From assembly GCA_964614645.1 (NCBI GenBank), contig CAZTMA010000004.1:19183-83182 (forward strand): a stretch of DNA of 64,000 nucleotides. The letters are read 5' to 3'. The position numbers and the translations under genes are program-made. Shown here in pieces: positions 39,750-48,485 of this stretch (position 1 is its first letter; each line of letters opens with the position of its first letter). This stretch comes from MWBF01 sp964614645 (GTDB lineage: Bacteria; Chloroflexota; Anaerolineae; CG2-30-64-16). The notes beneath the pieces were generated by a model, which searched no databases, was not told the DNA's origin, and saw nothing but the letters and a program-made list of their open reading frames with translations.

Positions 39750-39822
39750 CCTCGCTGCACCAGCGCCCTGACCGCGGCGTGCATCGTAACAACACCACTT
39801 CAACGTGACCGGAGAGAGAACT

Positions 39823-40620
39823 GTGAGCCTATCAGAACTGCAGATGGAACTGTATCGCCGCAACGGATTCGTCAACGGCGGCCCGGTATTGGATGATGAA
39901 ACCGTCGAGGTCTTGCGCGCGGAGACGTTGCGCGTCATCGACGACCGGAACAATCCTCAGGTGAAGCAGCCGGTACTCCTGCGCAACCTGACCAATGATG
40001 AGAACCGGCCGATCTGGCAGATCGTGAACATCTACGAGGCCAGCCCGGCCTTCCGCAAGCTGATCACCAACCCGTTGATCGCGGAGATGGCCGCGCAACT
40101 GACCGGCGCGCGCGAGCTGCGCATCTGGCACGACCAGATCCAGTATAAGCCCCAGGCACACGGCGGCCGGCTCCACTGGCACCAGGACTCACCTGCCTGG
40201 CCTACCCTCCAGCCTAAGACCGCGCAGATTACCGCGTGGGTCGCGCTGGATGACGCGGACCTGGACAACGGCTGCATGTATATGGTCCCGGGCTCGCAAC
40301 GGTGGGGCAACCGTGACGCTTTCCTGCACTCCGTGCCTGACGGCGCACCCCTGCCCGATGAGTTCGAGGGCCAGCCAGTTTACGTGGTCACGACCCCCGT
40401 GAAGAAGGGACATGTCCACTTCCACCACTCGCTGACCTGGCACGGCTCCGGCTCGAACACGAGCAATCGCCCGCGCCGCGCCATCGCGCTGCACTTCATG
40501 ACCGAGGAAACGGTTTACGACGCCAGCGGCAACCATCCGATGAAGCCATTCATCACCGTGAGCGACGGCGCGCAGGTCGTGGGAGACAACTTCCCGCTCA
40601 TCTGGTCGGCCGGCCGGTAG
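39823..40620 (+). CDS. Phytanoyl-CoA dioxygenase-like Fe(II)/2-oxoglutarate oxygenase
   Basis: 265-residue PhyH-family protein. The iron-binding motif is HWHQD with the distal His in HFHHSLTWHGSG, and RRAIALHFM supplies the 2-oxoglutarate Arg. Substrate unknown. GTG start with GGAGAGAG just upstream. The stop is followed by a 12-base direct duplication (GCCGGCCGGTAG twice) that includes a second TAG. Confidence 0.9.
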   Translation: MSLSELQMELYRRNGFVNGGPVLDDETVEVLRAETLRVIDDRNNPQVKQPVLLRNLTNDENRPIWQIVNIYEASPAFRKLITNPLIAEMAAQLTGARELRIWHDQIQYKPQAHGGRLHWHQDSPAWPTLQPKTAQITAWVALDDADLDNGCMYMVPGSQRWGNRDAFLHSVPDGAPLPDEFEGQPVYVVTTPVKKGHVHFHHSLTWHGSGSNTSNRPRRAIALHFMTEETVYDASGNHPMKPFITVSDGAQVVGDNFPLIWSAGR

Positions 40621-40666
40621 GCCGGCCGGTAGACCGCCCGGTGAGGGCGGCGAAGCCTTGCAGCAC

Positions 40667-40697
40667 GATCGCCCGGCCCTAAATGGTCCGGGCGATC
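40667..40697. terminator. Hairpin between convergent genes (probable two-way terminator)
   Basis: GATCGCCCGG (40667-40676) pairs perfectly with 40688-40697. It lies between the ends of the phyH-like gene and the minus-strand secreted-protein gene. Confidence 0.65.
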
Positions 40698-40704
40698 TTC
40701 CGCT

Positions 40705-41787
40705 CTACCGCCAAACCATCGGTAAGAACGCCTGCTCGTTGCAAACTACCGTACGGGCCACCCGCACGGGCGCAGATTCCTGCCAGACGCCACTGAAACG
40801 GTGGTTCGGCCGCGCACCCGGCTCCCCGGCGGGCTGCTCGGCGCGGACGCGCAAGCGGAAGCGATAGGTCCGCTCTGCGCACGACCCTCCGATAGGCAAC
40901 ACCGCACTGCCTGCCGGCTGATTGCTGAGCCAGGGCTGCCAGGCGGCCGCCGCGCCCGCGGCAACCTCCACCTCGAAATAGAGCCGGTAGTTGCCGTTCG
41001 GAATCGCAGCGATGTCCGGGCCGACGCTCCCCGTCCACGCGACCGATATGCCATCGCGCGACGGCTGCAGCTGCGCGAATTGTGCAGTGGGCGCGCGCAC
41101 CAGCTTCACGGCATCCGCAAAGCCATGGTTGCCATGATGATAGAAGGGGCTGTACAGCCGCACGAACACGGTCATGGCGTCGCTCTCCGCGGTGGCGGCG
41201 GTCACAAGATCGACCCAGCGCGCGGTATAGTTGGGCCGCCGGTCCTCCACCCAGCCGACCGTCGCGGCGCGCGTGTCGGTTCCGCCCGTTGCGTCCAGCC
41301 CGGCCAGCTTGGACAGGTAGTAACCGACGGGACAGTCGTTCGGCATCGCGCTGCCGCCGCACAGGCTGACCATCCACGCACTGAGGCTGTAGGCCGTGCC
41401 CGGCGTCACCGCGACGCGCTGGTAGACCGCCGCATCGAAGGGCGGCGCGAGATCGCTGCCGCCCGGCGGATAGGCCAGCATGATGAGGCTGTCGTGGCCT
41501 TCCAGCTTCTCCCAGCGCATGTCGGCCGGGTCGCAGCTCCCGCCGCGGGCCCAGATTTGCGTGCTGTTGATGTGAGGCGACCCGTTGAGCACGGCGGCAG
41601 TCCACCCGTTCGGCGCCATACCGCTGATGCCCGGCTGCGGATGATAGCCCTGCCCGCATTCGAAGCCGGGGTTGACCACCACCGGCGCACCTGTGTCGGC
41701 CGGTGTAGTGCCCTGTGCGTGTGCGGGCAGCAGAGGGAACAGCGCCAGGCACACGCCCAGCACCAACAGTCTCGTCTTGAAAAGCAT
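40705..41787 (-). CDS. Secreted protein with carbohydrate-binding-like region
   Basis: 360 residues with a signal peptide (LLVLGVCLALFPLLPAHAQ). The N-terminal half has the layout of a carbohydrate-binding jelly roll (VVNPGFECGQGYHP, then YQRVAVTPGTAYSLSAWMVSLCGG). The rest is not recognised. It ends FLPMVWR, a tail similar to the C-termini I recall on secreted Chloroflexota proteins, whose role is unclear. It is minus-strand and convergent with the phyH gene. Confidence 0.7.
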   Translation of the reverse strand: MLFKTRLLVLGVCLALFPLLPAHAQGTTPADTGAPVVVNPGFECGQGYHPQPGISGMAPNGWTAAVLNGSPHINSTQIWARGGSCDPADMRWEKLEGHDSLIMLAYPPGGSDLAPPFDAAVYQRVAVTPGTAYSLSAWMVSLCGGSAMPNDCPVGYYLSKLAGLDATGGTDTRAATVGWVEDRRPNYTARWVDLVTAATAESDAMTVFVRLYSPFYHHGNHGFADAVKLVRAPTAQFAQLQPSRDGISVAWTGSVGPDIAAIPNGNYRLYFEVEVAAGAAAAWQPWLSNQPAGSAVLPIGGSCAERTYRFRLRVRAEQPAGEPGARPNHRFSGVWQESAPVRVARTVVCNEQAFLPMVWR

Positions 41788-41892
41788 CCTTGTGTCTCCC
41801 TGGGGACCGCAGACAGATGTGGGCGGCTTCGGGCGCAGGGGCGACCCAGACGACCGTAATCGGTCAAGAAGTCAAGATGTAGTCAGAGGCGT

Positions 41893-41973
41893 GCCACAGA
41901 GGACACCGAGGACACTGAGATTTGAGCCTCGCAACTCAAAATCACTCTCTATGTCCTCTGTGCCCTCTGTGGC
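41893..41973. repeat. Palindromic intergenic repeat, CACAGAGGACACAGAG family
   Basis: 28-bp arms with about four mismatches (41893-41920 and 41946-41973) and an inner hairpin TTTGAG/CTCAAA. Related to 8167-8199 and to the insert in actE (18311-18385). Confidence 0.85.
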
Positions 41974-41995
41974 TATTCTAATTCACTGGCGCGTC

Positions 41996-43279
41996 CTACT
42001 TCAGCGTCAGTTCGATCACCGGGACGACCGTGTCCGGCTGCTTGATCGGAATCGTCAGGACCAGTGCAGACTTGTCCAGCCCGAAGTGCGTCAACTGCCA
42101 GTCGGGGATGGCGTTCATCAGCACCTCGCTCCCATCGTGCAGGAAGCGCGCGAACTTCACCTTGTCGCCCATGCCCTCAAACAGCAGGTAGCGGAACGGC
42201 CACGCATAGATGTGAAGGTAGAGCTTGTCGCCCTTCTGCGTCAGGCGGCAATCGGGCGGCGCGGTGAACTCGCTCTGCGTGCAGCCGTAGATGGCCTCGC
42301 CGTGGAACTTCATCCAGTCGCCGTAGATTTTCAGCGCGTCGAGCGCCCGGCTGTCCCACGTGCCCAGGGGGGTCGGCCCCACGTTCATCAGCAGGTTGCC
42401 GCCCGTGGAAACGGTGTTGACCAGCATGCGCACCAACTGGCCCGCATCCTTCCAGGTGGCTTCGTCGCGGTGATAACCCCACGAACCGCTGAAGGTCTGG
42501 CAGGCTTCCCACACCACCGGCTCCCCGTTCACCCGCACCCACTCGGCCGGCTGGTACTGCTCAGGTGTGTAGATGTCGGCCGAGCCGGGGAGGTCGAGCC
42601 GGTCATCCAGCAGAATCTTCGGCTGCAGCTCGCGAATCATCGCGACCAGCTTCTCGCTCTCCCAGTCATCGCGGCCCTTGCCGGGCATGCCCTTGTACTC
42701 GCGGCCCGGGTATGAGAAGTCGCACCACAGGACGTCCACCTGCCCGTAGTTCGTGAGCAGCTCGCGCACCTGGTTGCGCATGTACTCGGCATACTTGCGC
42801 ACGTCACGGCTCTTGTTCATTTCGAGCGCGTCGGGATGGTTGCGCAGCGGGTGGATGCCGTCGATGGGGAACTCGGGGTGGTGCCAGTCAATCAGCGAGT
42901 AGTAGAAGCCGATGCGGAAGCCTTGCTTGCGGAAAGCGTCCACGAACGGGCGCAGGATTTCCTTGCCATACGGCGTGTTCGTGACCTTATAGTCCGTCTG
43001 CTGGCTGTCCCACAGGCAGAAGCCCTCGTGATGCTTCGTCGTCAGCACGACGTAGCGCATCCCCGCGTCCCACGCGGTGCGCGCCCACGTCTCAGGGTCG
43101 AACATGTGGGGATCGAAATTCTCGAAGTACTTCTCGTAGGCCTCGTTGGGGATCTCCTCGTGATGGCGCACCCACTCGTGCCGCGCAGGCAGCGCGTACA
43201 GGCCCCAGTGGATGAACATCCCGAAGCGATCGTGGACGAACCACGACGTGTCACCGGCGGTCGGTTTGGGGTGATACAT
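41996..43279 (-). CDS. Alpha-L-fucosidase, GH29
   Basis: Glycoside hydrolase family 29 enzyme of 427 residues that releases L-fucose by a retaining mechanism. Diagnostic blocks: FGMFIHWGLYALPARHEW, LTTKHHEGFCLWDS, the nucleophile Asp in VDVLWCDFSYPG and GGNLLMNVGPTPLG. No signal peptide is found, so it probably acts on imported oligosaccharides. AAGGAG precedes the ATG. Aldolase genes for the freed methylpentose lie 4-6 kb away. Confidence 0.95.
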   Translation of the reverse strand: MYHPKPTAGDTSWFVHDRFGMFIHWGLYALPARHEWVRHHEEIPNEAYEKYFENFDPHMFDPETWARTAWDAGMRYVVLTTKHHEGFCLWDSQQTDYKVTNTPYGKEILRPFVDAFRKQGFRIGFYYSLIDWHHPEFPIDGIHPLRNHPDALEMNKSRDVRKYAEYMRNQVRELLTNYGQVDVLWCDFSYPGREYKGMPGKGRDDWESEKLVAMIRELQPKILLDDRLDLPGSADIYTPEQYQPAEWVRVNGEPVVWEACQTFSGSWGYHRDEATWKDAGQLVRMLVNTVSTGGNLLMNVGPTPLGTWDSRALDALKIYGDWMKFHGEAIYGCTQSEFTAPPDCRLTQKGDKLYLHIYAWPFRYLLFEGMGDKVKFARFLHDGSEVLMNAIPDWQLTHFGLDKSALVLTIPIKQPDTVVPVIELTLK

Positions 43280-43310
43280 GATGCGTTGCTCCTTGTGAAG
43301 ATATGTGCGT

Positions 43311-43363
43311 CTTGGCGACCTTTGCGTCCTTGTATGCTAGAGACTCACGCAAAGACCGCCAAG
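43311..43363. repeat. Inverted repeat between fucosidase and MFS genes
   Basis: Arms 43311-43327 and 43347-43363 (CTTGGCGACCTTTGCGT; two mismatches) around a 19-base loop. Confidence 0.8.
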
Positions 43364-43365
43364 CT

Positions 43366-44592
43366 TTACGGAACTGTCTCCTGAACGGCTACCTGCAGCG
43401 GCGGGTGCACTTTCACCTGCGCGTAGAACACGAACAGCACAGCGATGGCGACGATGCAGAGCAGCGCCGCCACGGCGAAGGGCAGGCCGGTTGCGACGCG
43501 CATCAGCGCGCCGCCCGCGATGGACCCGGTCATAAATGCGATGTTCCACGAGACGTGCAGCAGGCCAAACACGCGGCCATGCTCGTCGCGCGCCACGCCG
43601 TCCGACACGAGCAGGAAGAGCAAGGCCGCAATCGACCAGGCGGCCGCGCTGCCCAGGATGCCGAAGACGAAGATGCCCCACAGGCGGTCGGAGAAGAAGG
43701 CCAGGCCCAGCCCCGCAACCATCAGCGCGGCGAACCCGATGATGTTCGGCCAGCGATGGCCGTACCGGTCGGCCAATCGCCCGGTCAACAACTGTGCGAG
43801 CGAGGCGAAGACCAGGCTGGCTGCGGTATAGATGGCGACGGTGGTCTTGTTGCCCGCCAGGTCGTTGATGAGCAGCGGAATCAACACGAGCGACATGCCG
43901 TAATAGATGGTGGGCAGAAAGCGCAGATACACCAGCAGCCGCACGACCGGGCGCCGGAACATGGCGAGCAGGTTGCCGCGCGGCCGGCCGCCGCCGCGGT
44001 CAGCGGACAGCACCGGCAGCAGCCACAGCGCCAGCAGGCCCGCCACGACCAGCAGAGCCAGCCCGGTCAGCCCATAGACAGAGAACCCTGCAGTATCCAG
44101 CACGCGGCCCGCGACCGGGTTGCCCGCCGCGCCGCCGGCCGTCCCGCTGAGCGCGTAGAGCGCAGACAACACGCCCAGGCGTCGAGGGTCGGCCACGCGC
44201 GTCAGGTAGCTGGAGCCGCCGAGCGTAATCAGCCCCATCCCCAGGCCGGACAGGAACCACAACACGGCAATCGCAGGCGGAAACCGAACCTGAAAGACGA
44301 GGCTGGCAAGGGCCATCGTGAAGACGCCGACAATCAGGAGGCCGCGGCTGCCGAGCCGGTCGCTGAGAAGCCCGCCCAGGAACCCGGACAGCATACCCGA
44401 CACCTGGCCGGCCGAGACCATCGTCGCCACCGCGACCGCCGTATAAGCCAACCGCTCGTTCAGGTAGATGGCAAAGAAGGACCCCTGTGACAGCGTCCAC
44501 GCGCCGGTCAGGAATTGCACCAGGAGCAAGGGTACGACCGGCCAGCTCTCGTCCCGAGTGAAATCAGCCAACCTTGCACGCAGCCTCTCCAT
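43366..44592 (-). CDS. MFS transporter
   Basis: 408-residue major facilitator with about 12 helices. The loop 2-3 motif is GGLLSDRLGSRG and its counterpart in the second half is TGRLADRYGHRWP. Substrate unknown. The ATG at 44592 is chosen because AGGAGG lies upstream; a longer frame adds a non-membrane Ser/Arg-rich tail. Its stop almost touches the repeat at 43363. Confidence 0.88.
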   Translation of the reverse strand: MERLRARLADFTRDESWPVVPLLLVQFLTGAWTLSQGSFFAIYLNERLAYTAVAVATMVSAGQVSGMLSGFLGGLLSDRLGSRGLLIVGVFTMALASLVFQVRFPPAIAVLWFLSGLGMGLITLGGSSYLTRVADPRRLGVLSALYALSGTAGGAAGNPVAGRVLDTAGFSVYGLTGLALLVVAGLLALWLLPVLSADRGGGRPRGNLLAMFRRPVVRLLVYLRFLPTIYYGMSLVLIPLLINDLAGNKTTVAIYTAASLVFASLAQLLTGRLADRYGHRWPNIIGFAALMVAGLGLAFFSDRLWGIFVFGILGSAAAWSIAALLFLLVSDGVARDEHGRVFGLLHVSWNIAFMTGSIAGGALMRVATGLPFAVAALLCIVAIAVLFVFYAQVKVHPPLQVAVQETVP

Positions 44593-44683
44593 CACCTCCG
44601 CCTCCTGCCTCAAGTCTACTTCAGATTGGTCCGTTCGTGAAAAACTGGCCGGGCGGTTGAAACGATTTATCGATCTGCCCGAA

Positions 44684-44713
44684 TTGAGCAAGCGCACCCC
44701 GCGCCGTTATAAT
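44684..44713 (+). promoter_or_regulatory. Promoter of the S58 peptidase gene
   Basis: TTGAGC (44684-44689), 18 bases, TATAAT (44708-44713). Confidence 0.7.
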
Positions 44714-44789
44714 GCGACTGCCTGATCCAAACAAACACGCGCAGGATGGGGCGGCAGCCCGTCCTGCCACATCTGCGAAGGAGCCATCT

Positions 44790-45872
44790 ATGAGCAAACC
44801 ACGGGCGCGCGACCTGGGCATCCCATTCGACGGGAAGCCGGGCGCACACAATACCATCACCGACGTCGCGGGCGTGACGGTCGGCCACGCCACGCTGGTT
44901 TCCGCCGGCACACCAGCTGCCGTGCGGACAGGGGTCACGGCCATCCTGCCGCGCGGCAACAACTCCGAGCCGGTCTTCGGCGCGTGGCACACGCTCAACG
45001 GCTGCGGCGAGATGACGGGCACGACCTGGCTGGCGGAATCCGGGCTGCTGGCCGGCCCGGTCATGCTGACCAATACCATGAGCGTCGGCGTCGTGGCGGA
45101 TGCGGTGGCCGACTGGTGGTACGGCGTGCCGCGGCCCGCATTCGTGCTGCCGGTCGTCGCGGAGACCTACGACGGCTACCTGAACGACATCTCCGGGCGG
45201 CACGTCCGGGAGCAGCACGCGCTGGCCGCGCTCGCAGCTGCTGCGTCCGGCCCCGTCGCGGAGGGCAATGTCGGCGGCGGGACGGGGATGATCTGTCACG
45301 GGTTCAAGGGCGGCATCGGCACGGCTTCGCGCGTGCTGGCGGACCAGGATGGTGGCTACACGCTCGGCGTGCTCGTGCAGGCGAACCACGGCGGCCGCGA
45401 CCGGCTCACGATCGCGGGCGCGCCGGTCGGCGCAGAAATCCCCGACCTGCTGCCGGCGGAGCCGCCTGCGCCTGATCTGCCGTCCAGCTCGATCATTGCG
45501 GTGGTCGCAACCGACTGCCCGCTCCTGCCCCACCAGCTCCGCCGGTTGGCGCAGCGCGTCAGCCTGGGCATCGGCCGGGTCGGTGGCTTGGGGGAGAACA
45601 GCTCCGGCGATATCTTCATCGCGTTCTCGACCGCTGCGTTGGGTGCGGAGTCTGAAGGGGGCGTGCGCCAGGTGGCGATGCTGGAAAACAGCCGGATGAA
45701 TGCGCTCTTCGCCGCGACCGTCCAGGCGACCGAGGAAGCGATCGTGAATGCGCTCGTCGCGGCCGAGGATATGACCGGGCAGCGGGGCCGTACGGTTTAC
45801 GCGCTGCCGGCCGACCGGCTCCAGGCAGTCCTGCGCAAGTACAGCCGCCTGGCAGGGGAAAAGGCGCAGTGA
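44790..45872 (+). CDS. P1/S58 family aminopeptidase (DmpA-like)
   Basis: 360-residue N-terminal-nucleophile hydrolase of the DmpA/BapA type, which removes N-terminal residues from small peptides or hydrolyses amides after self-cleavage. GVTVGHATL, EGNVGGGTGMICHGFKGGIGTASR and SSIIAVVATDCPLLPHQL are characteristic; the cleavage occurs just before the nucleophilic Ser in the last block. The ATG at 44790 has GAAGGAG upstream. Confidence 0.92.
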   Translation: MSKPRARDLGIPFDGKPGAHNTITDVAGVTVGHATLVSAGTPAAVRTGVTAILPRGNNSEPVFGAWHTLNGCGEMTGTTWLAESGLLAGPVMLTNTMSVGVVADAVADWWYGVPRPAFVLPVVAETYDGYLNDISGRHVREQHALAALAAAASGPVAEGNVGGGTGMICHGFKGGIGTASRVLADQDGGYTLGVLVQANHGGRDRLTIAGAPVGAEIPDLLPAEPPAPDLPSSSIIAVVATDCPLLPHQLRRLAQRVSLGIGRVGGLGENSSGDIFIAFSTAALGAESEGGVRQVAMLENSRMNALFAATVQATEEAIVNALVAAEDMTGQRGRTVYALPADRLQAVLRKYSRLAGEKAQ

Positions 45873-46231
45873 TGCATACAGACACCTGGCGGCAGATTGC
45901 CCCAGTCCTCGTTTCAATCCTCATTATCGTCGCAGTGGCCTTGCTGCGCAACCATTCGCGCGTGCTGGCGGGCATCCTGGGGACGATGCCCGTCAATGTC
46001 GCGCTGTCGTTGTGGATCGTCTACAGCGGCGCGAACGGCGAGAAGTCCGGCGTCCAGCAGTACACCAACACGCTGCCCTTCGGCATTCTCGGCACGGTGG
46101 CCTTCATCCTGGCTGTGTGGCTGGCTGCCCGCGCCGGTTGGAAGCTGTTGCCCATGTTAGCTGTCGGTTATGTCACCTGGGGCGTGACCCTGGCGCTGAT
46201 TTTCGCCCTGAAACAATGGCTCAAGTTCTAG
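45872..46231 (+). CDS. Small membrane protein, unknown
   Basis: About 119 residues, four hydrophobic helices, including APVLVSILIIVAVALL, FGILGTVAFILAVWLAARAG and VGYVTWGVTLALIFALKQWL. Its start overlaps the peptidase stop (TGATG), so it is translationally coupled. No family recognised with confidence. Confidence 0.7.
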   Translation: MHTDTWRQIAPVLVSILIIVAVALLRNHSRVLAGILGTMPVNVALSLWIVYSGANGEKSGVQQYTNTLPFGILGTVAFILAVWLAARAGWKLLPMLAVGYVTWGVTLALIFALKQWLKF

Positions 46232-47474
46232 GGACCGCCAGCGCCAGCAGCGGGATCTCCATCTCCTGCCGCGTCAGGCCGCCGTGATGCCCGTAGAACC
46301 GCTGCTCGAAGCGGTCCTTCTCATACCACCACACCGCCTCACCGTGATACGGCAGGATGACCAGGTTGCCGAGCCGCGCGCGCAGCACATCTGACGGCGG
46401 CTCGCTGCCGAAGAAACCCGCCTCAACGAGGTCGGCCGTACGCGCGACCTGCGCGATGCCAGCCAGCCGCTCCGCAAAGAACGCCTGCGCCTCGGCCAGG
46501 AGGGCCTCCTCCACGTACAGGAAATAGTCGCGCACCGAGCCGGCCGGCTCGCGCGGCTTACCCTTGCCGTTCTGCACCAGGTAGCGTTCATACCCCTTGA
46601 ACCGGCCATCTCGGTTGATGTAGATGCACGTGGCCGGATCCGTCTCCATCATGCCGTGGTCTGCGGTCAGCAGCACCAGCGTATCCTGCTGCGGCGCGAG
46701 CGGTGCGAGAAAGTGCCGTTCCAGCGCAGTCAGGAACAGGTCGATCTCAGCAGCCACGTGCGGCGAGTTGGGTCCGTACTCGTGGGCCAGCCCGTCAATC
46801 CGGTCGTAGTAAAGCAGGAAGTAGGCCAGCCCCTCAGCCTTCGCCAGGGCCCTGCGCGCGTTGACGAGCGCCTCCGCCAGGGAGCGATATCCGGCCGTCT
46901 GCGCGCCTGCCATCAGCGCGTCTGTGTATGTGGACTGCAGGTACTCGCGGTGCTGGAAGATGGTTGCGCGGATGCCGAACTCAGCAAGATCCTGGTAAAT
47001 CGTGTGCGTGGGGAGGATGCGCTTGGGGTCGACCTTCGCCTTGCGCAGTTGCTCGCGATCCTTGGTCCCCGCCCAAGAATAGAGCAGCGGGACCACCACT
47101 GCGTCCACCTCCGGCTCGTAATACTGCCACTCATAGACGCCGTGCCGGCCCACTTCCTGTCCCGTGTGCAGGCTGGTGATGTGCGCCGCGGTCGTGGAAG
47201 GGAACTGCGTGGTGAACCGGTTCGCGCGGCCATACTTCAGGAAACGCTGCAGGGCCGGGCATTGCTCCGCGTACTGCTCGATGAAGCGCCAGCCGAACCC
47301 GTCGATAACGAACAGCACCACCGCACCGTAGGGCGCGGCACGGTCGGGCAGCGTCTCCGGGGACAGCAGAATAGGCTGCTGCCCGGTCAACAGACCGGCA
47401 ATGCTCGGGGGAATCGCGGAGAAGCAGTGCCCGTCGTAGACCGGCGGGATGAAGTGGGGATCAAGTTGGAACAT
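46221..47474 (-). CDS. Alkaline phosphatase superfamily phosphodiesterase
   Basis: 417 residues, type I phosphodiesterase/nucleotide pyrophosphatase fold. Metal and nucleophile sites: VLFVIDGFGW, FPSTTAAHITSLHTGQ (Thr nucleophile), HEYGPNS and TADHGMM, and a distal GHHGGL. It would cleave phosphoester bonds in nucleotides or lipids. No signal peptide. I use the ATG at 47474 with AAGG upstream; the longer frame upstream is formed by a palindromic repeat. Confidence 0.88.
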   Translation of the reverse strand: MFQLDPHFIPPVYDGHCFSAIPPSIAGLLTGQQPILLSPETLPDRAAPYGAVVLFVIDGFGWRFIEQYAEQCPALQRFLKYGRANRFTTQFPSTTAAHITSLHTGQEVGRHGVYEWQYYEPEVDAVVVPLLYSWAGTKDREQLRKAKVDPKRILPTHTIYQDLAEFGIRATIFQHREYLQSTYTDALMAGAQTAGYRSLAEALVNARRALAKAEGLAYFLLYYDRIDGLAHEYGPNSPHVAAEIDLFLTALERHFLAPLAPQQDTLVLLTADHGMMETDPATCIYINRDGRFKGYERYLVQNGKGKPREPAGSVRDYFLYVEEALLAEAQAFFAERLAGIAQVARTADLVEAGFFGSEPPSDVLRARLGNLVILPYHGEAVWWYEKDRFEQRFYGHHGGLTRQEMEIPLLALAVPRT

Positions 47475-47543
47475 GACGACCTTGTCAGAAACTGGAGTCG
47501 AGGCTGGCGAGTGTTGACCGTTAATTTCTGTGATCGACCGGTG

Positions 47544-47616
47544 GAGTTCCGCATCCTCAGATGCGGAACGGCCCGCCTGAGAGGCAGCACCGTTTGCATC
47601 TGAGGATGCAAACTCC
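47544..47616. repeat. Composite palindromic element, CATC-TGAG-GATG family, copy 2
   Basis: Bounded by GGAGT and ACTCC: hairpin 47546-47569 (10-bp arms, loop CTCA), short hairpin near 47575-47585 (GCC-TGAGA-GGC) and hairpin 47592-47613 (9-bp arms, loop TGAG). Stem bases differ from copy 1 but pair perfectly. Confidence 0.85.
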
Positions 47617-47625
47617 TCTTTATAC

Positions 47626-48450
47626 TCAGAAGATGTTCTGCTGGACGTTGAACGCGCGGCAGATGGTGCGCATTTCATCGTCCGACAGGCCCTCGGCCTG
47701 CTCGCCGTTGACCAGGTTCATGTACTCGTACCTGGCGCCGGTCTCTGCATACTCGATGCGGTCGGAGGCGCGCTTCACGGACTGGTCCGAGCGGGCCATC
47801 ACGCCGTGCTTGGCCCACAGCACGACCCGGTGCGTGCGCAGGGTTTCGACCGTTGCCGCCATCAGCTCCGGGGAGCCCGGCAGGCGGAACGGGATGACGC
47901 CGACTCCCTCGGGCAGGTTGATGATGGTCTCCGGCTGCCAGCGGAGCAGCCGCCGGTTGAGAAAAGACTCGTCCAGATAGCGCGGGACGTGGCTCAGATA
48001 GGTCAGGTGCGGCGGCTGCGCGTGGATGACGGCGTGGAAGTTCGTGCCGGTCAGCGCAACCTGGTCGCGGTGCACCGAGAGGTGCGAGTTGAACTCGCTG
48101 GTCAGCCGGGCGTACAGGCGGCGCTGCGAGGTGTAGAGTCTGCCCGTGACGCCGCCTTCATCCACGATGACGCAGCCCAGATTTGCCGCGGGGTCGTGGA
48201 TGATCTCGCGCAACCGCCGGCCCGACCCGCTCACCAGGAACGCACGGCCCGCCAGTTCGGGCAGGGGCTCCGGCAGGACGAGCGTCTCGACATTCGGGAA
48301 GACGCGCCGGGGGTCCAGGGGCCAGCCCACATACACCGAGATGTTGCCCGCGGCCGCTTCGGTTGCGTCGATCTCGGACATGCGCTGCCCGGCCTCGCCC
48401 ATCAGGGTCAGCAGCTCGCTGAGTTCAGGATAAGGTGTTTCGATTGCCAC
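47626..48450 (-). CDS. rhaD: L-rhamnulose-1-phosphate aldolase-like
   Basis: Class II aldolase of 274 residues, the same length as E. coli RhaD. It splits rhamnulose-1-phosphate to DHAP and L-lactaldehyde. Shared blocks are HDPAANLGCVIVD, SEFNSHLSVH, HAVIHAQPPHLTYL (zinc His pair), LPEGVGVIPFRLPGSPEL and VLWAKHGVM. GTG start with AAGGAG upstream. A second class II aldolase gene precedes it by 35 bases. Confidence 0.88.
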   Translation of the reverse strand: MAIETPYPELSELLTLMGEAGQRMSEIDATEAAAGNISVYVGWPLDPRRVFPNVETLVLPEPLPELAGRAFLVSGSGRRLREIIHDPAANLGCVIVDEGGVTGRLYTSQRRLYARLTSEFNSHLSVHRDQVALTGTNFHAVIHAQPPHLTYLSHVPRYLDESFLNRRLLRWQPETIINLPEGVGVIPFRLPGSPELMAATVETLRTHRVVLWAKHGVMARSDQSVKRASDRIEYAETGARYEYMNLVNGEQAEGLSDDEMRTICRAFNVQQNIF

Positions 48451-48485
48451 AGTGACTCCTTCACCGGTTGTGAACCGGCGGCCCT

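Noticed and set aside
40609..40632. Tandem GCCGGCCGGTAG as a recombination site
   Set aside because: A simple 12-base duplication at the end of the PhyH gene with no partner or integrase nearby.
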